Origin: Phosphoribacter sp044220725
GTDB lineage: Bacteria > Actinomycetota > Actinomycetes > Actinomycetales > Dermatophilaceae
Assembly: GCA_044220725.1 (NCBI GenBank)
Contig: JBGAQN010000062.1
Span: 1-24,374, forward strand
DNA length: 24,374 nucleotides
Direction: 5' to 3'
In this document: piece by piece, positions 1-7,910 of the stretch
Numbering within the stretch: the stretch's first letter is position 1
Layout: the number at the start of each line of letters is the position of its first letter
The notes under the pieces: model-generated
The model's database searches: none
What the model was told of the DNA's origin: nothing
What the model saw: the letters and a program-made list of their open reading frames with translations, nothing else
Translations under genes and position numbers: made by a program

Positions 1-1
1 G

Positions 2-442
2 AGCGGCATGGGCGACATCCTCGGTCAGGTCCTCGGCGGCGCCGCCGGCGGCGCGGGTGGCTCCGCGGGTGGCTCCGTGGGTGGCGGCGGTGGCGGCGGG
101 CTCGGCGACATCCTTGGTCAGGTGCTCGGCGGGGGTTCGGGTTCGTCGGCCGGTCCCGCGGACAGTGGCTCCGACCTGCCCGAGCGTCCGACCGGCCCAC
201 TCATCCCCACCGACAGCGCGACCCTGCCCGGCGAAAGCCGGGGTTCCGGGCCGACGTCCAGATCCGACGTAGGGACCGAGGACCCCATGGGCGGCATCCT
301 CGGGGACATCCTCGGCCAGGTCCTCGCTGGTGGGGCCCAGGGCTCGTCCGACTCTGCGGGCTCAAGCTCGCGCTCGGGCGGCCAGTCCGGCCCCAGCATC
401 ACCGACATCCTCGGCGGGCTGCTCGGCGGCGGCAAGCGCTGA
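2..442 (+). CDS. Gly-rich protein with DILGQVLGG repeats, 3' end
   Basis: The reading frame is open to the left edge, so the true start is probably outside the window; an in-frame ATG lies at 8. About 145 residues are visible, almost all Gly, Ser, Ala and Pro. The motif GDILGQVLGG occurs three times (near the start of the visible part, about 30 residues later, and about 100 residues in), and the C-terminus ends in a degenerate fourth copy, TDILGGLLGGG, followed by KR. Between copies lie Ser/Pro/Thr-rich linkers. Similar Gly-rich ILGxxLGG segments occur in YidB/DUF937-type proteins, but no catalytic motif or membrane segment is visible, so no function is assigned. The gene converges on gatB and is followed by two hairpins (458-497 and 534-573) that could end both transcripts. 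Confidence 0.6.
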   Translation, partial: SGMGDILGQVLGGAAGGAGGSAGGSVGGGGGGGLGDILGQVLGGGSGSSAGPADSGSDLPERPTGPLIPTDSATLPGESRGSGPTSRSDVGTEDPMGGILGDILGQVLAGGAQGSSDSAGSSSRSGGQSGPSITDILGGLLGGGKR

Positions 443-457
443 CCCACGCACCATCAT

Positions 458-497
458 CCGGTATGCCGCGCGCCCAGTTTCGCGGGCGGCATACCGG
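458..497. terminator. Hairpin built from inverted GTATGCCG copies
   Basis: CCGGTATGCCGC (458-469) is a perfect inverted repeat of GCGGCATACCGG (486-497), giving a 12-bp stem and a 16-nt loop between two convergent genes. There is no T-run. It would act as a bidirectional rho-independent-like terminator. Each arm carries one copy of the over-represented octamer GTATGCCG (461-468 and 487-494). Confidence 0.6.
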
Positions 498-533
498 CTG
501 GGGGTGGTGACGACCCGCGGGCCGGGCAGGTTC

Positions 534-573
534 GTGGAGTGCTGGCCACAGCAGGGTGTGGCCACCGCTCCAC
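534..573. terminator. Long hairpin in the convergent gap
   Basis: GTGGAG (534-539) pairs with CTCCAC (568-573), and TGGCCACA (543-550) pairs with TGTGGCCA (557-564). A 3x3 internal loop separates the two helices and the apical loop is 6 nt. It lies 30 nt past the gatB stop and 91 nt past the stop of the upstream plus-strand gene, so it can serve transcripts from either side. Confidence 0.6.
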
Positions 574-603
574 AAAGCTGAGTCGGCCGCGAGTCTGGCG
601 GGC

Positions 604-2211
604 TCAGCCGCCGACGCGCTCCATGATGAGTTCGCGGACCCGAGCGGCGTCGGCCTGACCGGCCATCGCCTTCATCACCTGGCCGATGAGAGCACCGGCG
701 GCCTGGACCTTGCCGCTCTGGATCTTCTCGACGAGGTCGGGGTTGGCCGTGATGACCGCGTCGACTGCCGCGCCCAGGGCCCCGTCATCGGAGACCAGGG
801 CCAGGCCGCGCGCATCGGCGACCGCGCCGGGGTTGCCTTCGCCGGCCAGGACACCGTCGAGCACTTGCCGGGCCATCGAGTCGTTGAGCCGGCCGCCCTG
901 GACGAGGGCGTCCAGCTCGGCCACGGCCCGCGGCGTGATGCCCATGTCAGACAGTTCGCGACCTTCGAGGTTGGCGCGCCGGGCGATCTCGCCCGACCAC
1001 CACTTGCGGGCACCGGCGGGCGTCGCCCCTGCCGCGACCGTGGCCTCGATGATCTCGATGGCCCCGGCGTTGACGACGTCGCGCATCTCCAGGTCCGAGA
1101 ACCCCCACTCTCCCTGCAGGCGGCGCCGACGCTGGACCGGCGGCTCGGGCAGGGTGGCCCGCAGCGCCTCGATGGTCTCGGGCGTCGGAGCGATGGGCAC
1201 CAAGTCCGGCTCAGGGAAGTAGCGGTAGTCCTCGGCGTCGGACTTCTCCCGGCCACTGGTGGTGACGCCGGTGTCTTCGTGCCAGTGCCGGGTCTCCTGC
1301 AGGATCGACCCACCACCGGCCAACACCGCCGCGTGCCGAGTCATCTCGTAGCGCACCGCACGCTCGACCGAGCGCAGCGAGTTGACGTTCTTGGTCTCGG
1401 TGCGCGTGCCAAATGGGACCTCGGCCTGCTTCTCGGCCTTCTTCTTGCGCGGCCGCAGCGAGACGTTGGCGTCGCAGCGCAGCGACCCCTGCTCCATCTT
1501 GACGTCGGAAACGCCCAGCGCCCGCAGCAGGTCGCGCAGCGTGGCGACGTAGGCCTTGGCCACCTCGGGAGCGCGCTCCCCCAACCCGGTCATCGGCTTG
1601 GTGACGATCTCGATGAGCGGGATCCCGGCCCGGTTGTAGTCGACCAGCGAATAGTCGGCCCCATGGATCCGGCCGGTGGCACCGCCCACGTGCAGCGACT
1701 TGCCGGTGTCCTCCTCCATATGGGCCCGCTCGATCTGCACCCGATAGACGAAACCGTCCTCGAGCTCGACATCGAGCCACCCGTTGAAGGCGATCGGCTC
1801 GTCGTATTGGCTGGTCTGGAAGTTCTTGGGCATGTCGGGATAGAAGTAGTTCTTCCGAGCGAACCGGCACCACGGCGCGATAGTGCAGTTGAGCGCCAAC
1901 CCGATCCGGATCGCCGACTCGACGCCCTTCTCGTTGACGACCGGCAGCGACCCGGGGAGCCCGAGACACACCGGGCACACCTGGGAGTTGGGCTCGGCGC
2001 CGAACTCGGTCGGGCAGCCGCAGAACATCTTCGTGGCCGTACCCAACTCGACGTGGACTTCCAACCCCAAGACCGGGTCGTATGCCGCGACCGTCTCCTC
2101 CCAGGTCAACACGGCCTCCGGGCCGCCCGCCTGCACCTCGTTGGCTCCCAGCACCTCGTCGGTGCCCAGGATCTCGTCGGCGCCTGCCACGTCAGTGGTC
2201 TGCTCGCTCAC
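604..2211 (-). CDS. gatB: Aspartyl/glutamyl-tRNA amidotransferase subunit B (GatB)
   Basis: GatB binds the mischarged Glu-tRNA(Gln) or Asp-tRNA(Asn), phosphorylates the acyl carboxylate and receives ammonia from GatA in the cytosolic GatCAB complex. The family signature is clear: LGLEVHVEL near residue 48, then KMFCGC and CPVC, giving four likely zinc-site cysteines at 64, 66, 79 and 82. The C-terminal part (roughly from residue 390) is the helical YqeY-like tRNA-binding tail. I chose the GTG at 2211, which overlaps the gatA stop in a GTGA (4-nt overlap), indicating translational coupling; this gives 535 aa. An ATG 63 nt upstream would lie inside gatA and add only gatA-overlap sequence. The first ~40 residues precede the conserved core and contain an imperfect repeat (DEILGTDEVLGANEV). 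Confidence 0.95.
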   Translation of the reverse strand: MSEQTTDVAGADEILGTDEVLGANEVQAGGPEAVLTWEETVAAYDPVLGLEVHVELGTATKMFCGCPTEFGAEPNSQVCPVCLGLPGSLPVVNEKGVESAIRIGLALNCTIAPWCRFARKNYFYPDMPKNFQTSQYDEPIAFNGWLDVELEDGFVYRVQIERAHMEEDTGKSLHVGGATGRIHGADYSLVDYNRAGIPLIEIVTKPMTGLGERAPEVAKAYVATLRDLLRALGVSDVKMEQGSLRCDANVSLRPRKKKAEKQAEVPFGTRTETKNVNSLRSVERAVRYEMTRHAAVLAGGGSILQETRHWHEDTGVTTSGREKSDAEDYRYFPEPDLVPIAPTPETIEALRATLPEPPVQRRRRLQGEWGFSDLEMRDVVNAGAIEIIEATVAAGATPAGARKWWSGEIARRANLEGRELSDMGITPRAVAELDALVQGGRLNDSMARQVLDGVLAGEGNPGAVADARGLALVSDDGALGAAVDAVITANPDLVEKIQSGKVQAAGALIGQVMKAMAGQADAARVRELIMERVGG

Positions 2212-3737
2212 TTGGTCACCTCCACGCCCGCCGCTGCCAACTCTGGGACCCGATCCAACAGATGCCCACCCCACCGGCTGGCGAGCTCGCGCTCGAGAGC
2301 CGAGCCCACGGCATACAGGCGCTGGTCCTGGGTCGCCGGAGCGAGGATCTGGAACCCAGTGGGTAACCCGTATTCGTCGGCTAACCCGCTCGGCAGCGAC
2401 ATGCCAGGGATGCCGGCCAGGTTGGCGGGGATGGTGGCGACGTCGTTGAGGTACATGGCCAAGGGGTCGTCGAGCTTCTCGCCGATCTTGAAGGCGGTTG
2501 TCGGCGCGGTTGGTGAGACGAGCACATCGGCCACCTCGAAGGCGCGGGCGAAGTCGTCGGCGATGAGCCGACGGACCTTCTGGGCCTGGCCGTAGTAGGC
2601 GTCGTAATAGCCTGAGGACAACGCATAGGTGCCCAGGATGATCCGCCGCTTCACCTCGTCGCCGAACCCGGCCTCACGGGTGGCCGCCATGACCTGCTCG
2701 GCGCTCGGGTCATCGACGCCCTCGGGCAACACCCGCAGGCCGTAGCGCATCGCATCGAACCGGGCCAGGTTCGAGGACGCCTCCGACGGGAGGATGAGGT
2801 AGTAGGCCGCGAGGGCGAACCGGAAGTTCGGGCAGTCGACCTCCACGACGGTCGCGCCCGCGTCCACGAGCAGCTGCACGGACTCCTCGAAGCGAGCCTG
2901 CACGCCCGGCTGATAACCCTCGCCGGTCAACTGCGTGACGACCCCGATGCGCATCCCGGTGACGTCGGCCCGCTGCGCCGCCCGCACCACCTCGGGCACG
3001 GGGGCGTGGATCGAGGTCGAGTCGCGCGGGTCGTAGCCGCCGATGACGGCGTGCAGCAACGCCGTGTCGAGCACGGTCCGAGCGCAGGGCCCCGCCTGGT
3101 CGAGGCTGGAGGCCAAGGCGACTAGGCCATAGCGGGACACCCCGCCATAGGTGGGTTTGGTGCCCACGGTCCCGGTGACGGCGGCGGGCTGGCGGATCGA
3201 ACCACCGGTGTCGGTGCCGATGGCCAGCGGTGCCTGGAAGGACGCCAGCACCGACGACGATCCGCCGCCGGAGCCGCCGGGGATGCGCTCAAGGTCCCAC
3301 GGGTTGCGGCTGGGCCCATAGGCCGAGTGCTCGGTCGAGGAGCCCATGGCGAACTCGTCCATGTTCGTCTTGCCGAGGATGGGCATCCCGGCGGCCTTGA
3401 GCTTGGTGACCAGAGTCGCGTCGTAGGGCGGCACCCACCCGGCAAGGATCCGGCTCCCGCAGGTAGTCGGCAGCCCACGAGTGGCGATGACGTCCTTGAC
3501 GGCGATCGGCACGCCGGCCATGACGTGCAGGTCCTCGTCGCGCCCGCGGGCGTCGTCCACGGCCTGCGCCTGAGCCAGCGCCCCCTCACCGTCGACGTGC
3601 AGGTAGGAGTGGACCGCGCCATCGACGGCAGCAGTCCGGTCCAGGTGCGCCTGGGTGAGCTCGACGGCGCTGATCTCCCGGCGGGACAGCGCATCGGCCA
3701 TCCGGGCGGCACTCCAGCGGGTGAGGTCGTGGGTCAC
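2208..3737 (-). CDS. gatA: Aspartyl/glutamyl-tRNA amidotransferase subunit A (GatA)
   Basis: GatA is the glutaminase subunit of GatCAB, releasing ammonia from Gln and channelling it to GatB. It is an amidase-signature enzyme of 509 aa, within the usual family size. The Ser-cisSer-Lys triad is present: Lys81 in VPIAVKDV, Ser156 in GGSGGGSSS, and nucleophile Ser180 in GTDTGGSIRQPA. The spacing matches what I recall for the characterised S. aureus enzyme (79/154/178). The start is GTG with a weak AAGG about 8 nt upstream. It overlaps gatB by 4 nt. It is separated from gatC by 88 nt containing a GTATGCCG inverted-repeat hairpin, so gatA-gatB may be partly uncoupled from gatC. Confidence 0.96.
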   Translation of the reverse strand: MTHDLTRWSAARMADALSRREISAVELTQAHLDRTAAVDGAVHSYLHVDGEGALAQAQAVDDARGRDEDLHVMAGVPIAVKDVIATRGLPTTCGSRILAGWVPPYDATLVTKLKAAGMPILGKTNMDEFAMGSSTEHSAYGPSRNPWDLERIPGGSGGGSSSVLASFQAPLAIGTDTGGSIRQPAAVTGTVGTKPTYGGVSRYGLVALASSLDQAGPCARTVLDTALLHAVIGGYDPRDSTSIHAPVPEVVRAAQRADVTGMRIGVVTQLTGEGYQPGVQARFEESVQLLVDAGATVVEVDCPNFRFALAAYYLILPSEASSNLARFDAMRYGLRVLPEGVDDPSAEQVMAATREAGFGDEVKRRIILGTYALSSGYYDAYYGQAQKVRRLIADDFARAFEVADVLVSPTAPTTAFKIGEKLDDPLAMYLNDVATIPANLAGIPGMSLPSGLADEYGLPTGFQILAPATQDQRLYAVGSALERELASRWGGHLLDRVPELAAAGVEVTK

Positions 3738-3775
3738 GATCGGGCCTTACGGTCGGGGGAGGTCGGGAAGCAGCA

Positions 3776-3812
3776 GGTATGCCGTGCGCCTGGGCCGCGT
3801 GGACGGCATACC
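3776..3812. terminator. Intra-operon hairpin of inverted GTATGCCG copies
   Basis: GGTATGCCGT (3776-3785) is a perfect inverted repeat of ACGGCATACC (3803-3812): a 10-bp stem and a 17-nt loop, lying between gatC and gatA. It has no T-run. It may attenuate read-through or protect an mRNA end rather than fully terminate. It is the second intergenic inverted pair of this octamer in the window. Confidence 0.5.
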
Positions 3813-3825
3813 GGGGGGTGGGTGG

Positions 3826-4122
3826 TCAGTCGTCGGTGAGGATCCGCGGGACGGAGAAGCGTTGCTGGTCGGCCTCGGGGGCACCGGAGAGGGCTTGCTC
3901 GGCGGACAGGCCGGGGCGGACCTCATCGGGTCGGGCGACGTTGACCAAGGGCAACGGGTGCGACATCGGCTCGACGCCCTCGGTGGGCGCCTGCTGCACG
4001 AGCGCCACGGCGTCGAGGATGACCGACAACTCGCCGAGCATCCGGTCGAGCTCCCCGTCAGTCAGCTCGATCCGGGCCAACATGGCCAGGTGGGCGACGT
4101 CATCGCGGGACAGTGAGGACAT
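3826..4122 (-). CDS. gatC: Aspartyl/glutamyl-tRNA amidotransferase subunit C (GatC)
   Basis: GatC is the small scaffold subunit that wraps around GatA and stabilises the GatA-GatB interface. It is 98 aa, the usual GatC length. It shows the family pattern: an N-terminal helix with DDVAHLAMLARIELT, a central ILDAVALVQQ helix with the PTEGVEPMSHP turn, and a C-terminal segment with RPDEVRPGLS and RFSVPRIL. It is first in the gatC-gatA-gatB order. The ATG is preceded by TAGGAT six nt upstream, which can be read as a -10 box for a leaderless transcript or as an AGGA ribosome site. The preceding gene, ligA, ends 118 nt upstream on the same strand. Confidence 0.95.
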   Translation of the reverse strand: MSSLSRDDVAHLAMLARIELTDGELDRMLGELSVILDAVALVQQAPTEGVEPMSHPLPLVNVARPDEVRPGLSAEQALSGAPEADQQRFSVPRILTDD

Positions 4123-4128
4123 ACGACC

Positions 4129-4134
4129 ATCCTA
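4129..4134 (-). promoter_or_regulatory. Putative -10 box of gatC
   Basis: On the minus strand TAGGAT ends 6 nt before the gatC ATG, the spacing expected of a leaderless actinobacterial promoter. The same hexamer at the same distance precedes the cysteine desulfurase gene. No convincing -35 was seen, and the AGGA inside it could instead act as a weak ribosome site. Confidence 0.4.
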
Positions 4135-4240
4135 TGGGCGAGGGCCGCGAGCCCCCGCGGGGCGTTCGACGGGTGACCTGATCGACGCGAGTGCCAGTGC
4201 CGAACCCTCGGGGTCAGTTGGGTCCTCGGTCTGCCCGGGG

Positions 4241-6379
4241 TCAGTCGGGGGACCCGGTCGCCAGGAGTCGGACGAAACCAGCCTCGTCCAGGATGGAGAG
4301 CCCAAGGTCACGGGCCTTGGCCTCTTTGGACCCGGCCCCGGGACCGACGACCACCCAGTCGGTGTTCTTGGAGACCGACCCGGCCGCCTTGCCGCCCCGG
4401 GCGATGATCGCTTCTTTGGCCCCGTCGCGGCTGAACCCCTCCAAGGACCCCGTGACGACCACGGTCTTGCCCTCCAGGGTGCGTGGCACCGAGGTGTCGA
4501 CCGCATCGACCATCCGGACTCCGGCCGCCGCCCAGGCGTCAACGATCGCGCGATGCCACTGGTTCTCGGGGGCGTCGAACCACTCGCGGACCGATTCGGC
4601 GATGACTCCGCCGACGCCGTCCACCGCGGAGAGGGCCTGGACCTCGGCGCTGCGGATGGCGTCCATCGAGCCGAAGTGGGTCGCCAGGGCACGAGCGGCT
4701 GTCGGCCCGACGTGCCGGATCGACAGGGCCACGAGCACCCGCCATAGCGGCTGTTGCTTAGCCTTGGCCAGGTTGTCGATGAGTTTCTCACCGTTGGCTG
4801 ACAGCACCCGGCCCGAGACGATGGTCTCGGGCGGATCGGTCTTCTTGGCCAGCCGGGTATAGAGGGGGACCTTCGCGATGGCGGCCAGGTCGAGCCCGAA
4901 CAGGCTGCCCTCGTCCTCGATGACACCCGCATCGAGCAGGGCGGCTGCCCCCTCCCAGCCCAGGGCCTCGATGTCCAGAGCTCCGCGGGAGGCCAGTCCG
5001 AACAACCGCTCGCGCAACTGGGCCGGACAGGTGCGGGCATTGAGGCAGCGGATGTCCTTGTCGCCCTCCTTTTCGGTCGCCAGCAAACTCCCGCAGGACG
5101 GGCAGTGCGTCGGCATGACCCAAGGCACCGCGTCGGCGGGCCGCAGCGCGAGGACGGGCGCGACGATCTCGGGGATGACGTCTCCCGCCTTGCGCAGCAC
5201 GACCGTGTCGCCGACTCGGACGTCCTTGCGGGCCACCTCCCAGGCATTGTGCAGCGTCGCGTTGGCGACCGTTGAGCCGCTCACGACGACCGGGTCCATC
5301 ACCCCGAAGGGGGTCACCCGACCGGTCCGCCCGACCCCGACCTGGATCGCGCGCAGGACCGTGTTGACCTCCTCGGGCGGGTATTTGTAGGCGATGGCCC
5401 AGCGGGGCGCCCGCGAGGTCGACCCCAGGACCCGTTGGACCGCCACCTCATCGACCTTGACGACGACCCCGTCGATCTCGTGCTCGACCGAGTGCCGGTG
5501 TTCGCCGTAGTGGTCGATGAACTCCTGCACCTGGGTGATGTCGTCGACGACCCGCCAGCGCGCGGAGGTGGGCAGCCCCCAGTCGTGGAGCACGGCATAC
5601 GCCTCGCTCTGGCGGGACACCTCGAAACCGCGACGCGCCCCGAGTCCGTGGACGAGCATCCGCAGCGGGCGGCTCGCGGTGACCCGTGGGTCCTTCTGGC
5701 GCAGCGAGCCGGCGGCCGCGTTGCGCGGGTTGGCGAACGGCAGTCGCCCGGCCGCCACGAGGCTCGCGTTGAGTTCCTCGAAGGCCGCGACGGGGAAGAA
5801 CACCTCACCGCGCACCTCGACCACCTCCGGCACCGGAGCGTGGGGGGTCGGCGTGAGGACGGTCGGTATGCCGTGGATGGTTCGCACGTTGAGCGTCACG
5901 TCCTCGCCCGTGCGCCCGTCACCGCGGGTGAGCGCGCGGGTGAGTCGACCGCGCTCGTAGAGGAGGTTGATCGCCAGTCCGTCGACCTTGAGCTCGCAGA
6001 GGAACCGGTATGCCGCCCCGCCCTCGCCTCCGGCGTCCCGCGCCACCCGGGCCGCCCACGCCGAGAGCTCCGCGGGCGAGAAGGCGTTGTCCAGGCTGAG
6101 CATCCGCTCGCGATGGTCCACGGCCTGGAAGTCCGTCGAGAACGCCGCGGCCCCCACCTGTTGGGTCGGGCTGTCGGGGGTGCGCAACCCGGGGTAGGCC
6201 TCTTCGAGCGCGGTGAGCTCACGGATCAGCGCGTCGTATTCCCCGTCGGAGATCGTCGGCGCGTCCTGGACGTGATAGGCGAACTGGTGGCCGCGGATCG
6301 TCTCGGCCAGATCGGCCCAGGTATGCCGTGCCTGCGGGGGGACCGGGGCCGTGGGGTCTTGCTGGATGGCGCTGGACAC
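4241..6379 (-). CDS. ligA: NAD-dependent DNA ligase LigA
   Basis: LigA seals nicks during replication and repair using NAD+. All family domains are visible in order: the Ia NMN-binding domain with the YxHxxDAPTISDGEYD pattern (residues ~35-50), the adenylation domain with active-site Lys131 in ELKVDG, the OB fold, a four-Cys zinc finger (CPSCG ... CLNARTCPAQ), helix-hairpin-helix repeats (VDGVGGVIAES), and a C-terminal BRCT domain starting at LEGKTVVVTGSLEG. I chose the GTG at 6379 (712 aa) because AGGA lies 7 nt upstream; in-frame ATGs at 6397 and 6427 lack a ribosome site. The gene carries four GTATGCCG motifs (5593, 5866, 6008, 6321); at 5866 it forces an ATA Ile codon. Confidence 0.96.
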   Translation of the reverse strand: MSSAIQQDPTAPVPPQARHTWADLAETIRGHQFAYHVQDAPTISDGEYDALIRELTALEEAYPGLRTPDSPTQQVGAAAFSTDFQAVDHRERMLSLDNAFSPAELSAWAARVARDAGGEGGAAYRFLCELKVDGLAINLLYERGRLTRALTRGDGRTGEDVTLNVRTIHGIPTVLTPTPHAPVPEVVEVRGEVFFPVAAFEELNASLVAAGRLPFANPRNAAAGSLRQKDPRVTASRPLRMLVHGLGARRGFEVSRQSEAYAVLHDWGLPTSARWRVVDDITQVQEFIDHYGEHRHSVEHEIDGVVVKVDEVAVQRVLGSTSRAPRWAIAYKYPPEEVNTVLRAIQVGVGRTGRVTPFGVMDPVVVSGSTVANATLHNAWEVARKDVRVGDTVVLRKAGDVIPEIVAPVLALRPADAVPWVMPTHCPSCGSLLATEKEGDKDIRCLNARTCPAQLRERLFGLASRGALDIEALGWEGAAALLDAGVIEDEGSLFGLDLAAIAKVPLYTRLAKKTDPPETIVSGRVLSANGEKLIDNLAKAKQQPLWRVLVALSIRHVGPTAARALATHFGSMDAIRSAEVQALSAVDGVGGVIAESVREWFDAPENQWHRAIVDAWAAAGVRMVDAVDTSVPRTLEGKTVVVTGSLEGFSRDGAKEAIIARGGKAAGSVSKNTDWVVVGPGAGSKEAKARDLGLSILDEAGFVRLLATGSPD

Positions 6380-6455
6380 GGCGCCATCCTGCCGCATCGG
6401 TCTGACACGCCAGGGGTTGAGCAGCATTTGCCATCTGGTCTGCGGCGTTCGACAC

Positions 6456-6517
6456 TGGTTAGGCCTGGTCAGGGCCTGGTCAGGCTTGGTCAGGCTTGGT
6501 CAAGACTGACCAGGGCC
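6456..6517. repeat. Short direct repeats in the ligA/ldt divergent region
   Basis: Five imperfect copies of a C/TTGGTCAGGC-like unit follow one another at a 10-11 bp spacing, ending in an inverted half, CTGACCAGGG. The tract sits between the divergent starts of ligA (6379) and the L,D-transpeptidase (6576). Helical-turn phasing would suit a multi-site DNA-binding protein, but simple slippage expansion is equally possible. Confidence 0.5.
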
Positions 6518-6575
6518 CGGTGGCCCGGCCTGTGTTGCCGGTCCGGACCCATCGTCTCGCTCAGGGGAGTTGCGC

Positions 6576-7904
6576 ATGAGAAACGCCTTCGCCCACGGTG
6601 TCCAGCGTCGGCTTGGACACGGCATACCTGCTGCTCGGGTCCGCGGTGTGCTTGGCGACCGTGGCGTGCTTGGCGTCCGCGGGGCTGCCATGGTGGCCCT
6701 GACGGGGCTGTGTCTCGCCGCCTGCACCGCCGCCCCGCCACCGACGCCCGGCACCGGGATGGAGCCGGGAGCGACGGCGACCATGTCACAGAGCGCCGCG
6801 CCCTCCACTCCCACGACCGCTCCGCCTGTCGATACCACCCCGGTGACCCTCACCGCGAGTGTCAGCGACGGCTCGGCCGTGCCGGTGGACACCCGAGTCG
6901 TCGTCACCGCTGCGAAGGGGACGGTCACGTCGGTCGAGCTCACCTACAACGATCCGAAGTCCGGAGCGGCGACCGTCGGGGGAGACATCTCGCCGGACGG
7001 GACCACGTGGACCGCCCGCTCCTTGTTGGAGCCGGGTGTGGCCTACTCACTGACGATGACAGGCAGCAATGCCGCGGGCAGCGCAGTGACCACGAAGAAT
7101 CGGTTCACCACTTCGTCGTTGACAAGCAAGCAGCAGATCTCCGCGAGCATGGTCCACCGTGGTGCGACCGTCGGCATTGCCATGCCCGTGGTCATCATGT
7201 TCAGCGCGCCGGTCACCGACAAAGCGGCCTTCGAGCGGACGATGACGGTGACCTCGACGCCGAGCCAGCCTGGCTCCTGGGCATGGATCAGCAGCCGCGA
7301 GGCGCACTGGCGACCCAAGGAGTTCTGGCAGCAGGGCACGAAGGTCGACGTGTCGGTCGCCATCAACGGAGTTGCCGCTGGGAAGGGCACCTACGGCAAG
7401 AGCGATCTCACCGGCGGCTTCACGGTCGGCAGCCCACTGGTCATGAAGGCCGATCTGGCGGCCCATCAGATGCAGGTCGTCATCAACGGGTCGGTGGCTC
7501 GGACCATCCCCATCACCGGTGGTCGGCCAGGGATGGAAACCCGCAGCGGCACCAAGGTCATCATCGAGAAGTGGACCGAGAAGATCATGGACGCCGCCAC
7601 TCTCGGGACCCCGAAGGACGACCCCGACTATTACCGGATCGTGGCCAAGTTCGCCATGCGCGAGACCTGGTCGGGTGAATTCGTCCATGCCGCGCCGTGG
7701 TCGGCGAGCAGCCATGGCAAGGCCAACGTCAGTCACGGGTGCATCGGGATGAGCACGGCCAACGCCGGCTGGTTGTTCAACCAGGCCAAGGTCGGCGACC
7801 CCATCGTCGTTACCGGCACGGGCCGCCCATTGGACCGCGGCAACGGATGGACCGACTGGGACATCTCCTTCGAGGAATTCGCCAAAGGCTCTGCGCTCAA
7901 CTGA
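6576..7904 (+). CDS. Lipoprotein L,D-transpeptidase (Ldt, YkuD domain)
   Basis: It is expected to form 3->3 (or Lpp-type) cross-links in peptidoglycan outside the membrane. The N-terminus is a lipoprotein signal: a hydrophobic MVALTGLCL stretch followed by LAAC, with lipidated Cys50. Two Ig-like modules follow (about residues 75-165 and 170-275), as in mycobacterial LdtB-type enzymes. The catalytic YkuD domain ends with the signature HAAPWSASSHG...SHGCIGMS, which contains the nucleophile Cys. The ATG at 6576 has GGGGAG 6 nt upstream; a TTG at 6570 overlaps that site and is less likely. The signal n-region is unusually long and has a near-repeat GVLGDRG/GVLGVRG. The gene is divergent from ligA and ends 6 nt from the convergent MetE-like gene. 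Total length is 442 aa. Confidence 0.9.
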   Translation: MRNAFAHGVQRRLGHGIPAARVRGVLGDRGVLGVRGAAMVALTGLCLAACTAAPPPTPGTGMEPGATATMSQSAAPSTPTTAPPVDTTPVTLTASVSDGSAVPVDTRVVVTAAKGTVTSVELTYNDPKSGAATVGGDISPDGTTWTARSLLEPGVAYSLTMTGSNAAGSAVTTKNRFTTSSLTSKQQISASMVHRGATVGIAMPVVIMFSAPVTDKAAFERTMTVTSTPSQPGSWAWISSREAHWRPKEFWQQGTKVDVSVAINGVAAGKGTYGKSDLTGGFTVGSPLVMKADLAAHQMQVVINGSVARTIPITGGRPGMETRSGTKVIIEKWTEKIMDAATLGTPKDDPDYYRIVAKFAMRETWSGEFVHAAPWSASSHGKANVSHGCIGMSTANAGWLFNQAKVGDPIVVTGTGRPLDRGNGWTDWDISFEEFAKGSALN

Positions 7905-7910
7905 GCGCGA

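Noticed and set aside
556..2595. 679-codon plus-strand open frame across gatB and gatA
   Set aside because: It is antisense to two clearly conserved genes, and its composition (Arg/Asp/Gly/His-rich, no family motif) is that of a GC-rich shadow frame.
5435..7678. 747-codon plus-strand open frame across ligA into ldt
   Set aside because: It is antisense to ligA and then out of frame with ldt; no recognisable domain, typical high-GC artefact.
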